Part shown: positions 35,812 through 45,375 of the stretch, in pieces
Layout of the letters: every line of letters starts with the position of its first letter
Numbering within the stretch: the stretch's first letter is position 1
Assembly (NCBI GenBank): GCA_017983675.1
Contig: JAGOAZ010000001.1
Span: forward strand, 260,634 to 324,633
DNA: 64,000 nt
Direction of reading: 5' to 3'
Origin: Fluviicola sp.
Lineage (GTDB): Bacteria; Bacteroidota; Bacteroidia; Flavobacteriales_D; Crocinitomicaceae
The notes under the pieces: model-generated
What the model was told of the DNA's origin: nothing
The model's input: the letters and a program-made list of their open reading frames with translations, nothing else
The model's database searches: none
Translations under genes and position numbers: made by a program

Positions 35812-37214
35812 CGTTTAAAAGCTGCAACACGTATTTCTTGTTTCAGATTATTGTGTGCATCTGCTAATTTTTGAACAGAGACGTAACGACCGTTACCATA
35901 TGCTGCAGCTGTAGTCATTAATTCCGCATCTTTCTTACTTGCTTGAACCCCGACAACCGATAGGACAATTCCTTTTTTCGCATAACGACGCACGGTTTTT
36001 TGGTAGTTGTTGGATTCTTTGTTGAATGCGCCATCTGTGATGACAATAACCATATTCGTTTGTGTCGAATTGTATTGTTGCATGACTTGTTTGTATCCCA
36101 ATTGAATCCCTTTTCCACCTGCACTCAAGCCCATTGGTTTTAATTTATCAATGGAATTGCGCAAAATTTCTTTTCGGTCGCTTGGAGTGGAAACTTGGTA
36201 AACACTTGCTTTGTCTGAATAAACGACAATACCAAGTTGGTCTTCTGGACGCAACATGTCAATCAATTGATTCATGGAGTATTTTAATAAATCCATTTTT
36301 TCACCCATTTTCATTGAACTCGAAATATCCAATACAAAAATGACATTGACCGGTTTGAAATAAGTGCTTGAAAAGTCGGAAATTGGGATTTGTGCTAATT
36401 CTGGAATGCTTTGTTGAGCAGTTGAGTCTATTGTTGGCGTTGTTAATTGGGTCGAAATAATGCGTTGAGCTTCTTCTTTTGTTAACGAAACACTCGTTTC
36501 AGCAAGCGGTGGTTGTTCACTTGTTGGCACGAAAAACGAACTGTCTTTCGAAAGTGGAATAGTAATTTCATTAATTTCAGGATGAATATAAACACCCGCT
36601 TCTTTTTTGAGATACCCTTCGTGGGCAGCTAAAAAGTAGAAATAACCTGATGGTGTATTCGTTGTAAACGAACCATTTTTTCCAGTTATCCATGCACCCG
36701 CAGGACTTCCATTGCGTATGATTGCAACACTTGTGCGCGCCAATGGCTGTCCCGTCGATTTGTCAATCGTTATGACTGTTAAGTTTGTATTTGTTAGTTG
36801 AGAAGGTGTTGCTTTAAAATCAGGACATTTGGTGTAAGTACTTTGCGAATTATCAGGTAATTCGACAACATTACCTTTCACTCGAATTTCTGTTGGCGTC
36901 AATTGATCGCTTAAATAAATGCGAACTACGTGATTAAATCGCCCTTTACTTTTTGGATTTACTTGAATCCGCATAAAAAAAGTACTATCCGGATAAATAA
37001 TGTCCGTACTGATGTTGTAAACAAGTTCCGGACTATGATCTACGCGTAATATATAGCAAGGCTTGTCTCCTTTGTTAAGCATGCTAATATCTTGATAACG
37101 GGTCGTTAACGCAGTGAGTTCGCCAAAATCGATGGTGTTCGTTGAAACAGTTGTTATTTGTCCAGTTCCGTGAAAACAAAGCAATAAAGTGAGGACAAAT
37201 AAAAGACGAAACAT
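35808..37214 (-). CDS. Exported VWA-domain protein with N-terminal DUF1573-like domain
   Basis: 468 residues with signal peptide (MFRLLFVLTLLLCFHGTGQ). Domain order: an Ig-like DUF1573-type domain (TNTIDFGELTALTT near 25-38), a carboxypeptidase-regulatory-like/peptide-linker segment near 140-220, then a VWA domain from about 285 with the MIDAS motif DISSSM near 295-300 and the second Thr-loop VVITDGAFNKES. A Ca or Mg-dependent adhesion protein at the cell envelope. Convergent with alkD by 4 bp. Confidence 0.85.
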   Translation of the reverse strand: MFRLLFVLTLLLCFHGTGQITTVSTNTIDFGELTALTTRYQDISMLNKGDKPCYILRVDHSPELVYNISTDIIYPDSTFFMRIQVNPKSKGRFNHVVRIYLSDQLTPTEIRVKGNVVELPDNSQSTYTKCPDFKATPSQLTNTNLTVITIDKSTGQPLARTSVAIIRNGSPAGAWITGKNGSFTTNTPSGYFYFLAAHEGYLKKEAGVYIHPEINEITIPLSKDSSFFVPTSEQPPLAETSVSLTKEEAQRIISTQLTTPTIDSTAQQSIPELAQIPISDFSSTYFKPVNVIFVLDISSSMKMGEKMDLLKYSMNQLIDMLRPEDQLGIVVYSDKASVYQVSTPSDRKEILRNSIDKLKPMGLSAGGKGIQLGYKQVMQQYNSTQTNMVIVITDGAFNKESNNYQKTVRRYAKKGIVLSVVGVQASKKDAELMTTAAAYGNGRYVSVQKLADAHNNLKQEIRVAAFKR

Positions 37215-37243
37215 GGCGATACGTTTTAACTACTGATTAAATA

Positions 37244-37276
37244 TAAAAAAAAAGAGCTGATTCTCATCAACTCTTT
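37244..37276 (-). terminator. Intrinsic terminator after the DUF2911 gene
   Basis: Stem AAAGAG..TGA (37251-37260) with TCA..CTCTTT (37267-37276), 6-nt loop; on the minus strand it is followed by at least eight U. It ends transcription of the gene at 37302-38141. Confidence 0.82.
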
Positions 37277-37301
37277 CATTATTTTCAAAAATTTGTATCA
37301 A

Positions 37302-38141
37302 TTATTTCGACCAATCTTTTATCGCTTGTTCGAATAGGTTGATGTAATCTGAATTATTTGCTTTTGTAGCACCAACTAATCCTTGCTTAGCCGTTTCAAT
37401 AGCTGCTTGCTTATCGCCTAATTCAGCTTGAATAAATGCTTTTGTTTTCAACATCCAATAAGCGTCTGTACGCAAAGCACAAGCTTTTGTCGACCACTCC
37501 AATGCTTGTTTCAAGTCCAATTTGTTTTGGTAATAATACCAAGCCGCACCGTTTAAATCGTTTGCGCTAGGTCCAGACATGATTTTTTTGATGTTCGATT
37601 GAACTTTCGCATCGGTTGGAACAGAAAAGGGTACTTCAACACGCGTTTTGTCCCAAGAAATAGACAAAATAGCTCCTGTTGTAGTCAATTGATCAAAAGA
37701 AAGCGTCAACGTTTCAACAACATCTTTCAATGAAATCACTTTCGATGTAATATGAACTGCTACCAATTCTTCTTTCCAAGTATCTGGGGTTCCCCAATTT
37801 GTCGCGTCTTTGTAAAAGTAAATATCCCATGTATTTTTACCTGGTTTGGTATAAATCGCATAGGTTCCTGCTTTCAAGGTGTCTTTTCCAAAAATCAACG
37901 CATCCGTTGTCGTTAGTTTTGAATTTTCATTTGCACCAGTTCTCCAGATTTCATCAAAAGCGATTAATCCGCCAAAAATATCGCGGTTGTTTTTACTTGG
38001 TCGTGAATAGTTTAACGTAATGTCAGATAAACCAACACGTTGTTCAACTTTACTTAAGGGACTTGCTTGTGGCGCTATTTGTGCTACTGCAGAGAATGTG
38101 CATGCGATACTCGCAGCTACTACTATTTTAGAAAAGATCAT
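37302..38141 (-). CDS. DUF2911 domain-containing exported protein
   Basis: 279 residues. Signal peptide MIFSKIVVAASIACTFSAVAQ, DUF2911 body (QRVGLSDITLNYSRPSKNNR near 33-52, GFDEIWRTGANE-like segment at FDEIWRTGANENS, GTYAIYTKPG), and a C-terminal region with a TPR-like helical repeat (LKQALEWSTKACALRTDAYW near 215-234). Periplasmic, function unknown. Overlaps the pyrophosphatase stop by 4 bp. Confidence 0.87.
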   Translation of the reverse strand: MIFSKIVVAASIACTFSAVAQIAPQASPLSKVEQRVGLSDITLNYSRPSKNNRDIFGGLIAFDEIWRTGANENSKLTTTDALIFGKDTLKAGTYAIYTKPGKNTWDIYFYKDATNWGTPDTWKEELVAVHITSKVISLKDVVETLTLSFDQLTTTGAILSISWDKTRVEVPFSVPTDAKVQSNIKKIMSGPSANDLNGAAWYYYQNKLDLKQALEWSTKACALRTDAYWMLKTKAFIQAELGDKQAAIETAKQGLVGATKANNSDYINLFEQAIKDWSK

Positions 38142-38824
38142 TTCAAAAGATTTTCAAGAGCAGCAGCTAAATTATCATCTGCATTTCCAAATTTGTTTGT
38201 ATAGTCTACGTGTGAACGACGAATCACTTCGTATGCTTCATCTTTGCCGTAAACGTGCGTAATTTCAACGTTTTTAGCTGCGCCATCTAAATCCTTGTAT
38301 GTCAAGAAAAAGTGGCGTACACGGTCGATAACTAATTTAGGCATTTCACTAATGTCAGAAACTTCTCCGTATGCTTGGTCGCCTTTCAATACTGCAATGA
38401 TTTTATCGTCTGCTTCGCCACCGTCTAACATTCTAAATCCACCGATAACTTTTGCTTCGCATAAAATATTACCGTGATTAAAACTACGTTCAGAAAGTAC
38501 GCAAATATCTAATGGATCACCATCACCAGTGATGTCATTACGACCTGTTTTTTCGCGTGAAAAAGATGCGACTTCTTCATCACAATATGTTTTCGGAACA
38601 AATCCGTACAAGCAAGGCATGTGGTTCGATAACTTTTGTGGTCGATCCACCATGATATACCCAGATGCTTTGTCGATTTCGTATTTGATGGCATCACTAG
38701 GAATAATTTCTATAAATGCATTGACAATTGCTGGTTGTTTTTCACCAATTTCAATACCGTGCCATGGGTGCGATGTAAAGCGTTTGCTCATCGCATTCAT
38801 TAATTCTTTAATTTCTGCTTTCAT
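38138..38824 (-). CDS. Inorganic pyrophosphatase, family I
   Basis: 228 residues from the ATG at 38824. Hydrolyses PPi. The signature DITGDGDPLDICVLSE near 107-122 contains the catalytic aspartates; also YGFVPKTYCDEE near 75-86. A TTG-initiated reading from 38833 would start inside the TATATTTG promoter element, so it is rejected. Confidence 0.92.
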   Translation of the reverse strand: MKAEIKELMNAMSKRFTSHPWHGIEIGEKQPAIVNAFIEIIPSDAIKYEIDKASGYIMVDRPQKLSNHMPCLYGFVPKTYCDEEVASFSREKTGRNDITGDGDPLDICVLSERSFNHGNILCEAKVIGGFRMLDGGEADDKIIAVLKGDQAYGEVSDISEMPKLVIDRVRHFFLTYKDLDGAAKNVEITHVYGKDEAYEVIRRSHVDYTNKFGNADDNLAAALENLLK

Positions 38825-38830
38825 AGGTTG

Positions 38831-38838
38831 CAAATATA
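38831..38838 (-). promoter_or_regulatory. -7 element before the pyrophosphatase gene
   Basis: On the minus strand TATATTTG, ending 6 bp before the ATG at 38824. Confidence 0.55.
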
Positions 38839-38868
38839 ATAACTAAATTTTACTCTCATTTCGATTGC

Positions 38869-38898
38869 CTTCGATTCCCGACAAATCGGGGCGCGAAG
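38869..38898. other. Imperfect hairpin between mscS and pyrophosphatase
   Basis: CTTCG (38869-38873) and CGAAG (38894-38898) with an inner CCCGA (38877-38881) and TCGGG (38886-38890) pair, loop CAAA. No U run on either strand, so not a normal terminator. The same CCCGA/TCGGG core is used in the hairpins at 1946-1963, 2011-2028 and 51282-51312. Confidence 0.6.
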
Positions 38899-38899
38899 T

Positions 38900-39991
38900 C
38901 TATACTTGATGCAACACGCGTTGCGGATAAGGAATAACAATTTTGTAATGATTGAACAATCTATTTATTTCGAAACGAATGTCTGATTTGTATTCATTGA
39001 TATCCCAATTTTGATCTGCCCAAAAAATCAATTCCATTTCTAGTCCGTTTTCACCAAATTTTACCAAGCGTACTTGCACAGGTTCTGTCTTTTTAACTTT
39101 CGGGTGACTCATTGCTGCTTGAATCAGTAAATCACTAACTAATTGTGTGTCTGATCCGAATTGAACAACGACTGGAATTCTAAAACGAGAAAGACTTGTT
39201 CCATGACTCCAATTTTCAATATATTCTTGCGTTAATTTTGTATTCGGTACAATCAACACGTTTCCGTCTCTCGTTTCAATCTGTGTCGTTCGGACATTTA
39301 TTTTCAAAATCTTTGCAACGATTGATTCTGCTGATTTCCCATCGTGAAACTCAATAACATGCCCCACACGGATACTTCCTTCGAATAACAATACGAATCC
39401 TGAAAACATGTCTTTGAACACATCTTGCACTCCCAAACCAAGTCCAACTAACAATGCAGCAGAACCACCCAAGAAAATCCCTAATTGCACATCTAATGCG
39501 CCGAAACAAAGAAATAAAGAGATGGTATAAACAATGTATTTGGTCACTTGCATGTACACATATTCTGTTCCTCTGTCGTAGTTGGTGTCTTTTCGAAAAC
39601 GGCGTTGTAAAACCAAACGAATAATGTTTACCAACAGTTTTGCACTGTAGATGATAACAATTACTAAGAGTACGTTTTCAAAACTTAACTTAATTTTTGA
39701 CGTATCAATAAATTTATAATCCAAAAACTCACGAAATGAAACGTCGTGATTGTTCATGTTGAAACTTAAAATAGCAAAGTAACCAGCTAAACCATAAACA
39801 CTTTGAGAGAAAATCCGCAAGTAAATTGCTTTTTTTCCTTCCAAACGAATGTTGGCTTCCGATAAGTAACGTTTCAAATTGCGTTGAATGATTTTTCGCA
39901 AAATATATGCTGCAACAATTAGGATAGCTATCGTAATGATGTTGAGTAAACAAACATCGTAAGGTCCAAATTTGAATAATTTAACTAACAT
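38900..39991 (-). CDS. Small-conductance mechanosensitive channel (MscS family)
   Basis: 363 residues. Four N-terminal hydrophobic segments; the pore helix with GGSAALLVGLGLGVQDVFKDM near 173-193, then the soluble beta domain (GTSLSRFRIPVVVQFGSDT near 272-290). Osmotic release valve in the inner membrane. Starts 2 bp upstream of dnaG's stop side, i.e. immediately downstream of dnaG on the same strand. Confidence 0.9.
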   Translation of the reverse strand: MLVKLFKFGPYDVCLLNIITIAILIVAAYILRKIIQRNLKRYLSEANIRLEGKKAIYLRIFSQSVYGLAGYFAILSFNMNNHDVSFREFLDYKFIDTSKIKLSFENVLLVIVIIYSAKLLVNIIRLVLQRRFRKDTNYDRGTEYVYMQVTKYIVYTISLFLCFGALDVQLGIFLGGSAALLVGLGLGVQDVFKDMFSGFVLLFEGSIRVGHVIEFHDGKSAESIVAKILKINVRTTQIETRDGNVLIVPNTKLTQEYIENWSHGTSLSRFRIPVVVQFGSDTQLVSDLLIQAAMSHPKVKKTEPVQVRLVKFGENGLEMELIFWADQNWDINEYKSDIRFEINRLFNHYKIVIPYPQRVLHQV

Positions 39992-39992
39992 G

Positions 39993-41975
39993 TCATTGTG
40001 GTGTTATCGTGCGTCCAATTTTTTGTAATAAAGCCATTTTTACGCGTTCCAACAACAATTGTTCACTCAATAAATCGGTCATTTTCTCGTGGTCTGTTGG
40101 ATCGGTTTCTGAAAGCTTTTGGCGAATTTCTGCAATGCGCGAAGCTATATGTGTTTGTTTGAACGCATAAACACTACCCATTACAGCGGCTTTCAATTTA
40201 TCAACTTCTGTGTTGGTTTCCACATGGTATTTTGACAGCCATTGCGGACTCAATTCATACGATTCTGTTTCGACAGAAGAAACCCACTGCACGATTTCTT
40301 GATCGGGATGTCTCAACCAATAACTTGTTTTGTACAAGGTTTTCTTTTCGATTCCTTCTTTTACATGGTCAAATATCCGTTGGAATAAAGGATAATTGAA
40401 TTGTAATCCATCTTTTTCAATTTCGTGACAAATCAATTCTGTTACGGAAACTTCTATTTGGTGACTGACTCCAAGATCGTCTAAATGCTCGGTTTTTAAT
40501 GCGTGTTGACCATATTTCACCAATATCCGCAACAAGTCAAATTCTTCAAAAGCAAAAGCTGGCGGATTTTTAACTGCGGTTTGAGCTTGGGGCGTTGGTG
40601 CAACAAAGGTTTCTGTTAAAAAAGGATTTTGTGCAATTTGAGGTTCGTTATGCTCTTTTGCGAGTTGTGTTTTGCGTGTTTTATTTAATTCGTTCAGAAT
40701 CAATGCTTCATCAATACCGAACTCTTTTCCAATGTCTTTCACATAGACGGAACGCGTAATCGGATCGGGAATTAATGCGATGGAATGAACGATTTCACGG
40801 ATCATTTGAGCCAATTGAAGGGGATCATTCGCACCTTCCTTCATCAACATTGCAGTCTTAAAACGAACGAAATCCTGTGTGTTTGCTTTGATGAAATCAG
40901 TTAACTCCGTAGTACTTACTTTTTTCGAATACGAATCGGGATCATCACCATCTGGGAAAAGCAACACTTTCACGTTCATGCCTTCTTCCAAAATCAAATC
41001 GATTCCTCGGAAAGAAGCTTTGATACCCGCAGCATCACCATCATAAAGTATCGTGATGTTTTGTGTGTAGCGTTTGATTAACTTGATTTGCTCTTTCGTT
41101 AACGAAGTGCCTGATGATGCGACAACGTTCGTAACTCCTGCTTGGTGCATCGAAATAACATCGGTGTAACCTTCGCACAAGAAACATTGATCGTATTTGA
41201 TGATATCACTTTTCGCGAAGAACAATCCATAAAGAATTTCACTCTTGTTGTAAATGATACTTTCAGGCGAATTGAAATACTTCGCAATTTTTTTATCGGT
41301 AATCAATGTTCGTCCACCAAATCCCAATACACGACCAGAAATGGAATGAATAGGGAACATGACTCTCCCTCGGAAAAAGTCAAAATGACGTTCTTCTTTC
41401 GTTTTGACTAAACCAACATTTTCTAAATATTCCAGCTTGTAGCCTTTTGCTAAAGCGGCTTTGGTAAAGTCATCGCCTTTGTTCAAGCAATAACCTAATT
41501 GAAATTTCTTGATGATGTCAGGACGAAATCCACGCTCCTCGAAATAAGACAAGCCAATTGCTTGGCCTTCTTGATTTTCGTGCATGTTAGCGTAGAAATG
41601 TTCTTTTGCAAATTCGTTGATGATGTACAAACTCTCACGTTCCGTTATCGCTGCCATTTCCTCGGCAGTTTGCGGTTCGTCAGCTGGTAACTCGATGTTG
41701 TATTTATCTGCCAACCAACGTAAGGCTTCTGGATAGGAGAAATGCTCTTTTTCCATCAAGAAACTAACAACAGTTCCACCTTTTCCAGATGAGAAACACT
41801 TGAAAATTTGTTTTGCTGGCGAAACCATGAACGAAGGAGTACGCTCATCTACAAAGGGACTGAGTCCTTTTAAACTAGAACCAGCACGTTTTAAGTTCAC
41901 AAATTCCCCAATAACCTCTTCGATACGAGAGGTTTGCATGATTTCATCAATGATATGTGGGGGAATGCGCGACAC
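39993..41975 (-). CDS. dnaG: DNA primase
   Basis: 660 residues. Synthesises RNA primers at the fork. Toprim core and catalytic region are recognisable (FFRGRVMFPIHSISGRVLGFGGR near 203-225, CEGYTDVISMHQAGVTNVVASSG near 268-290, LYDGDAAGIKA near 314-324). The N-terminal CHC2 zinc module has the right frame (GLSPFVDERTPSFMVSPAKQ then IFKCFSSGKGG) but three of four zinc ligands are changed: S39, V42, C60, S63 in place of Cys, His, Cys, Cys. From memory this is shared by flavobacterial DnaG, so it is a lineage trait and not damage. Confidence 0.95.
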   Translation of the reverse strand: MSRIPPHIIDEIMQTSRIEEVIGEFVNLKRAGSSLKGLSPFVDERTPSFMVSPAKQIFKCFSSGKGGTVVSFLMEKEHFSYPEALRWLADKYNIELPADEPQTAEEMAAITERESLYIINEFAKEHFYANMHENQEGQAIGLSYFEERGFRPDIIKKFQLGYCLNKGDDFTKAALAKGYKLEYLENVGLVKTKEERHFDFFRGRVMFPIHSISGRVLGFGGRTLITDKKIAKYFNSPESIIYNKSEILYGLFFAKSDIIKYDQCFLCEGYTDVISMHQAGVTNVVASSGTSLTKEQIKLIKRYTQNITILYDGDAAGIKASFRGIDLILEEGMNVKVLLFPDGDDPDSYSKKVSTTELTDFIKANTQDFVRFKTAMLMKEGANDPLQLAQMIREIVHSIALIPDPITRSVYVKDIGKEFGIDEALILNELNKTRKTQLAKEHNEPQIAQNPFLTETFVAPTPQAQTAVKNPPAFAFEEFDLLRILVKYGQHALKTEHLDDLGVSHQIEVSVTELICHEIEKDGLQFNYPLFQRIFDHVKEGIEKKTLYKTSYWLRHPDQEIVQWVSSVETESYELSPQWLSKYHVETNTEVDKLKAAVMGSVYAFKQTHIASRIAEIRQKLSETDPTDHEKMTDLLSEQLLLERVKMALLQKIGRTITPQ

Positions 41976-41978
41976 GTT

Positions 41979-42395
41979 TTATTCTATTTCTGTAGCGTAA
42001 TTTTTTTCTTGATCAATTGTTCCATCTTCTTTGTAAAAACGCCAAAGTCCAGATGGTGTATCGTTGGTGTACTCGCCAGTATAGCGCATAGCTCCGTTTG
42101 GATAGCGTACAAAAATGAATCCGTTTTTCTTTCCGTCTGTATATTCTGTAGAAGATTGTTCGTCGCCATTTGGTGCGTAAAAATACCATCTTCCGTTGCG
42201 TTGACCCGATGTGTTTTGCGCCCCGCGGAATTTAATTGCTTTTTTTCCTGGATAAAACTCGGTGTAAATCCCATTTTTAATGACCACTAAATCCGAACGT
42301 TTTTCTTCTTTTTTGGGTTCAGGTGTATTGTTGCAACTAGCTATGAATAAGCTGGTTAAAAGCATTAAACGAAAGATCCAATTCATTTTTTTCAT
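41979..42395 (-). CDS. MORN-like repeat lipoprotein (YwqK-like)
   Basis: 138 residues. Lipobox FIASC places the lipidated Cys at 21. The mature part holds three to four short repeats of the type NGRWYFYAPNG, KNGFIFVRYPNG, PSGLWRFYKEDG, the MORN/YwqK pattern. Although databases sometimes call these antitoxins, there is no toxin nearby; a structural or surface role is more likely. Co-oriented with and 3 bp from dnaG. Confidence 0.75.
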   Translation of the reverse strand: MKKMNWIFRLMLLTSLFIASCNNTPEPKKEEKRSDLVVIKNGIYTEFYPGKKAIKFRGAQNTSGQRNGRWYFYAPNGDEQSSTEYTDGKKNGFIFVRYPNGAMRYTGEYTNDTPSGLWRFYKEDGTIDQEKNYATEIE

Positions 42396-42548
42396 GTTTT
42401 TATCAAATTGACAAGTTCAAAGATACATAAAGTTGCAGCAAAATACTCAACTTCGCTAAAAGGAACGTAGCTGATTCGGACTAAGTTGGTCATATTTCAA
42501 TTGAATGACAATTATTTGGTAATTTTAAAACGATTTCTTTACGAAACT

Positions 42549-43415
42549 ATGCAGACAACATTACTCGATACTTCTCAGTTATTACCCTTAACATGCTCCC
42601 GAAAAGGCACGTGTTGTCATGGCAATCAAGTATTGATAAATCCTTGGGAATTATATGTTTTAGCACAAGAAAAAAAATGTACTCCAAAAGCCTTTTACCA
42701 ACAATACATTGACGAAGAAGGGATGCGCTTGCGTTTTGAAGGGGCAGAAATGCGTGGCAAAAAAGCGTGTAATTTATATGTTTCCGACTACGGATGTAGT
42801 GTTCATGAAGCTCGACCTTTGGCTTGTCGGCTTTTTCCTTTGGGTCGAATGGTGCAACAAGAACAAGTAAATTACCTTTTTCAAGGCACAACATTTCCGT
42901 GCTTGTCGGGCTGTGAAGAAGTACTTCATTTACCTCAATTAACGGTTGAAACGTATTTGAAAGAGCAAGAAACAGACCAATTTGAACGTGCGCAAGATGC
43001 TTATTTAGAAGTCGTTCAAAATTTAGCAGATAATGCTTTCATTTTTCTGTTAGATAGTGGTTTATCTAATTCAGGCGATACGATTACTTTAACTGAATGG
43101 AGGAGATTAGGCGCATGTTCACCTGCACAATTACGTTCAATCATACCTAATGAATGGTTTGAAATCCTTTTATTTCCAAGCGTTTCAGGGGTAAAAGAAT
43201 CTGCTTTTGATTTCGTTCAAGCACACGATGAATTACTTCAAGTGAGTATTGAATCAAAATACAACAACCAATTAACATTCAAAGAGTTAAGTGATGCAAG
43301 TTGTTTAATGATGGCGTTAGCTTTATTATTGTCCAAAACGATTGGTGCAGATGCGAAAGGCTTGTCCGAATTATGGATAGAAACTGCTCAATCGCACGGA
43401 GCACTAGAAGCTTGA
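42549..43415 (+). CDS. YkgJ-family cysteine cluster protein
   Basis: 289 residues from the ATG at 42549. Cysteine pattern of the YkgJ/DUF family: RKGTCCHGNQ near 18-27, GKKACNLYVSDYGCSVHEARPLACRLFPLGR near 75-105 and CLSGC near 120. These ligands probably bind Fe-S or Zn. The C-terminal half is helical. Function not known. An upstream ATG at 42486 gives a longer frame but lies in a region without coding character. Confidence 0.78.
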   Translation: MQTTLLDTSQLLPLTCSRKGTCCHGNQVLINPWELYVLAQEKKCTPKAFYQQYIDEEGMRLRFEGAEMRGKKACNLYVSDYGCSVHEARPLACRLFPLGRMVQQEQVNYLFQGTTFPCLSGCEEVLHLPQLTVETYLKEQETDQFERAQDAYLEVVQNLADNAFIFLLDSGLSNSGDTITLTEWRRLGACSPAQLRSIIPNEWFEILLFPSVSGVKESAFDFVQAHDELLQVSIESKYNNQLTFKELSDASCLMMALALLLSKTIGADAKGLSELWIETAQSHGALEA

Positions 43416-43496
43416 TTCATAAACTAGAATTGCTACCAAAGTTTCCTCGCTACTTTTTTGCTTTCGAAGAAATAAATACTGAATTTTGTAAGGTCT

Positions 43497-45371
43497 ATGA
43501 AAAAGAAAGTTGAGATTCTTGCACCCGCTAAAAATTTGTTGCAAGGAATGTTTGCAATCAATGCTGGAGCGGATGCTGTTTATATCGGAGCGCCACAATA
43601 CGGAGCGCGTTCAAATGCCACCAATTCTATTGCAGATATTGCGGAACTGGTTAAATATGCGCATTTGTTCAAAGCGAAAGTCTTTGTTGTTATCAACACG
43701 ATTTTATACGACCACGAATTAGCTGATTGCAAAAAGTTGATTCATGAATTGTACGCGATAGGCGTCGATGCCTTAATAGTACAAGACATGGCGATTCTCG
43801 AAATGGATTTACCTCCAATTGTTATTCATGCAAGTACGCAAGCTAATAACCGCGATCCACAACACGTCAAATTTTTAAAAGATGCTGGGATGCAACGCGT
43901 TGTTTTGGCGCGTGAGTTGAATTTAGACCAAATAAAAGACATTCACGAAGCGAGTGATGTGGAATTGGAATTCTTTGTTTCAGGCGCTTTGTGCGTTTCC
44001 TTTAGTGGAAATTGTTACATGAGTATTGCTGGCGGAGAACGCAGTGCGAATAGAGGTTCGTGTGCACAAAATTGCCGACTTCCGTATCATTTGATTGATG
44101 GTACAGGCAAAACCTTGATTGAAAACAGTCACTTGTTGTCGATCAAAGACTTGGATTTGTCCGACCAATTACCGAATTTGATTGAAGCGGGAATAACTTC
44201 CTTTAAAATCGAAGGGCGTTTAAAAGATTTGGTGTACGTTAAAAACAACGTTTCGTACTTGCGTCAAAAACTAGACACGTTCTTAGCAGCTAATCCAAAC
44301 TACACAAAAGCTTCATCAGGGCGCACATTCATTAATTTCGATCCGCAAATGGACCGAAGTTTCAATCGTGGCTACACCGATTATTTTGTGAACAAACGCA
44401 CCGAGAAAATTGGTTCGTGGGAAAGTCCGAAATCACAAGGACAATACATTGGAAAAGTAATCGAAACGACACCGAAAGGTTATTTTATTGAAAATGCCGA
44501 TCAATTAAACAACGGTGATGGCTTGTATTTCATCAATGCAGCGAACGAAGCGGATGGCGTTCAAATCAATGTGGTGTTGAACAGTTTAGTAGTTCCCAAC
44601 AATTACAAAGAAATTGCAATTGGAACAGAAATTTACCGCAATTCAGACGCAGCGTTTAACCGTTTGGTGGAACGTGAAGATGCGACCATTCGAAAAATTG
44701 GCGTTCAGTTAACCTTAGCAGAAACAGCAACTGGTTTTACTTTGAACGTTGTTGACGAAGATGGCCACCGTTCGGAGTCGTCACTTGAAGCGGATAAAAC
44801 AATCGCTACCAAAGGTGATGTCATCATCGATGAATTAAAGAAAAGTTTATCAAAAACGGGAAATACACCGTTTATCGTTGACGAAATCAACATCCAATTC
44901 ACCGACAATTGGTTCTTGCCAACTGCAAAAATCAATGAGTTACGTCGCGCTGTACTCGAACAATTAATGGAAGTACGTGTGGCTGAATACGATCGTGAAA
45001 CGTTCCAAATCACGAAAACAGATCATCCGTATCCGGTAAAAGAATTGGATTTCACCTACAATGTTTCCAACCAATTGGCGCGTGCTTTTTACAAGCGTCA
45101 CGGAGTAACCGAAATTGAAAAAGCATTTGAAATTCAATGGGATCCAGGAAAATCACGCGTCATGACAACCAAATATTGCGTCAAGTATGAATTGGGGAAA
45201 TGTGCACGTTTTCAACGCGATACAATGGGTGAAAAAGTAGTTGAGCCCTTGACCTTGAAACATGGCGAAAACGAATACAAATTGAAATTCAATTGCAAGC
45301 CGTGCGAAATGGAGATTTGGGAAAAAGATGCCGATTTAGAATTTATTGAGCAAGAAGAACAGTTGCGGTAA
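43497..45371 (+). CDS. U32-family peptidase-like protein (RlhA/TrhP group)
   Basis: 624 residues. The U32 motif with its Cys cluster is near 165-200 (VSGALCVSFSGNCYMS, GERSANRGSCAQNCRLPY). A TIM-barrel N-terminal part (ILAPAKNLLQGMFAINAGADAVYIG, 6-30) and a C-terminal extension with further cysteines (ELGKCARF, FNCKPCEM) complete it. Homologues in E. coli are needed for tRNA or rRNA hydroxylation (TrhP, RlhA); length is closer to RlhA, but assignment to either is uncertain. The old label collagenase should be treated with caution. Confidence 0.85.
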   Translation: MKKKVEILAPAKNLLQGMFAINAGADAVYIGAPQYGARSNATNSIADIAELVKYAHLFKAKVFVVINTILYDHELADCKKLIHELYAIGVDALIVQDMAILEMDLPPIVIHASTQANNRDPQHVKFLKDAGMQRVVLARELNLDQIKDIHEASDVELEFFVSGALCVSFSGNCYMSIAGGERSANRGSCAQNCRLPYHLIDGTGKTLIENSHLLSIKDLDLSDQLPNLIEAGITSFKIEGRLKDLVYVKNNVSYLRQKLDTFLAANPNYTKASSGRTFINFDPQMDRSFNRGYTDYFVNKRTEKIGSWESPKSQGQYIGKVIETTPKGYFIENADQLNNGDGLYFINAANEADGVQINVVLNSLVVPNNYKEIAIGTEIYRNSDAAFNRLVEREDATIRKIGVQLTLAETATGFTLNVVDEDGHRSESSLEADKTIATKGDVIIDELKKSLSKTGNTPFIVDEINIQFTDNWFLPTAKINELRRAVLEQLMEVRVAEYDRETFQITKTDHPYPVKELDFTYNVSNQLARAFYKRHGVTEIEKAFEIQWDPGKSRVMTTKYCVKYELGKCARFQRDTMGEKVVEPLTLKHGENEYKLKFNCKPCEMEIWEKDADLEFIEQEEQLR

Positions 45372-45375
45372 TTCT

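Noticed and set aside
41979..42395. Toxin-antitoxin system based on the YwqK-like label
   Set aside because: The protein is a MORN-repeat lipoprotein with a lipobox and has no toxin next to it.
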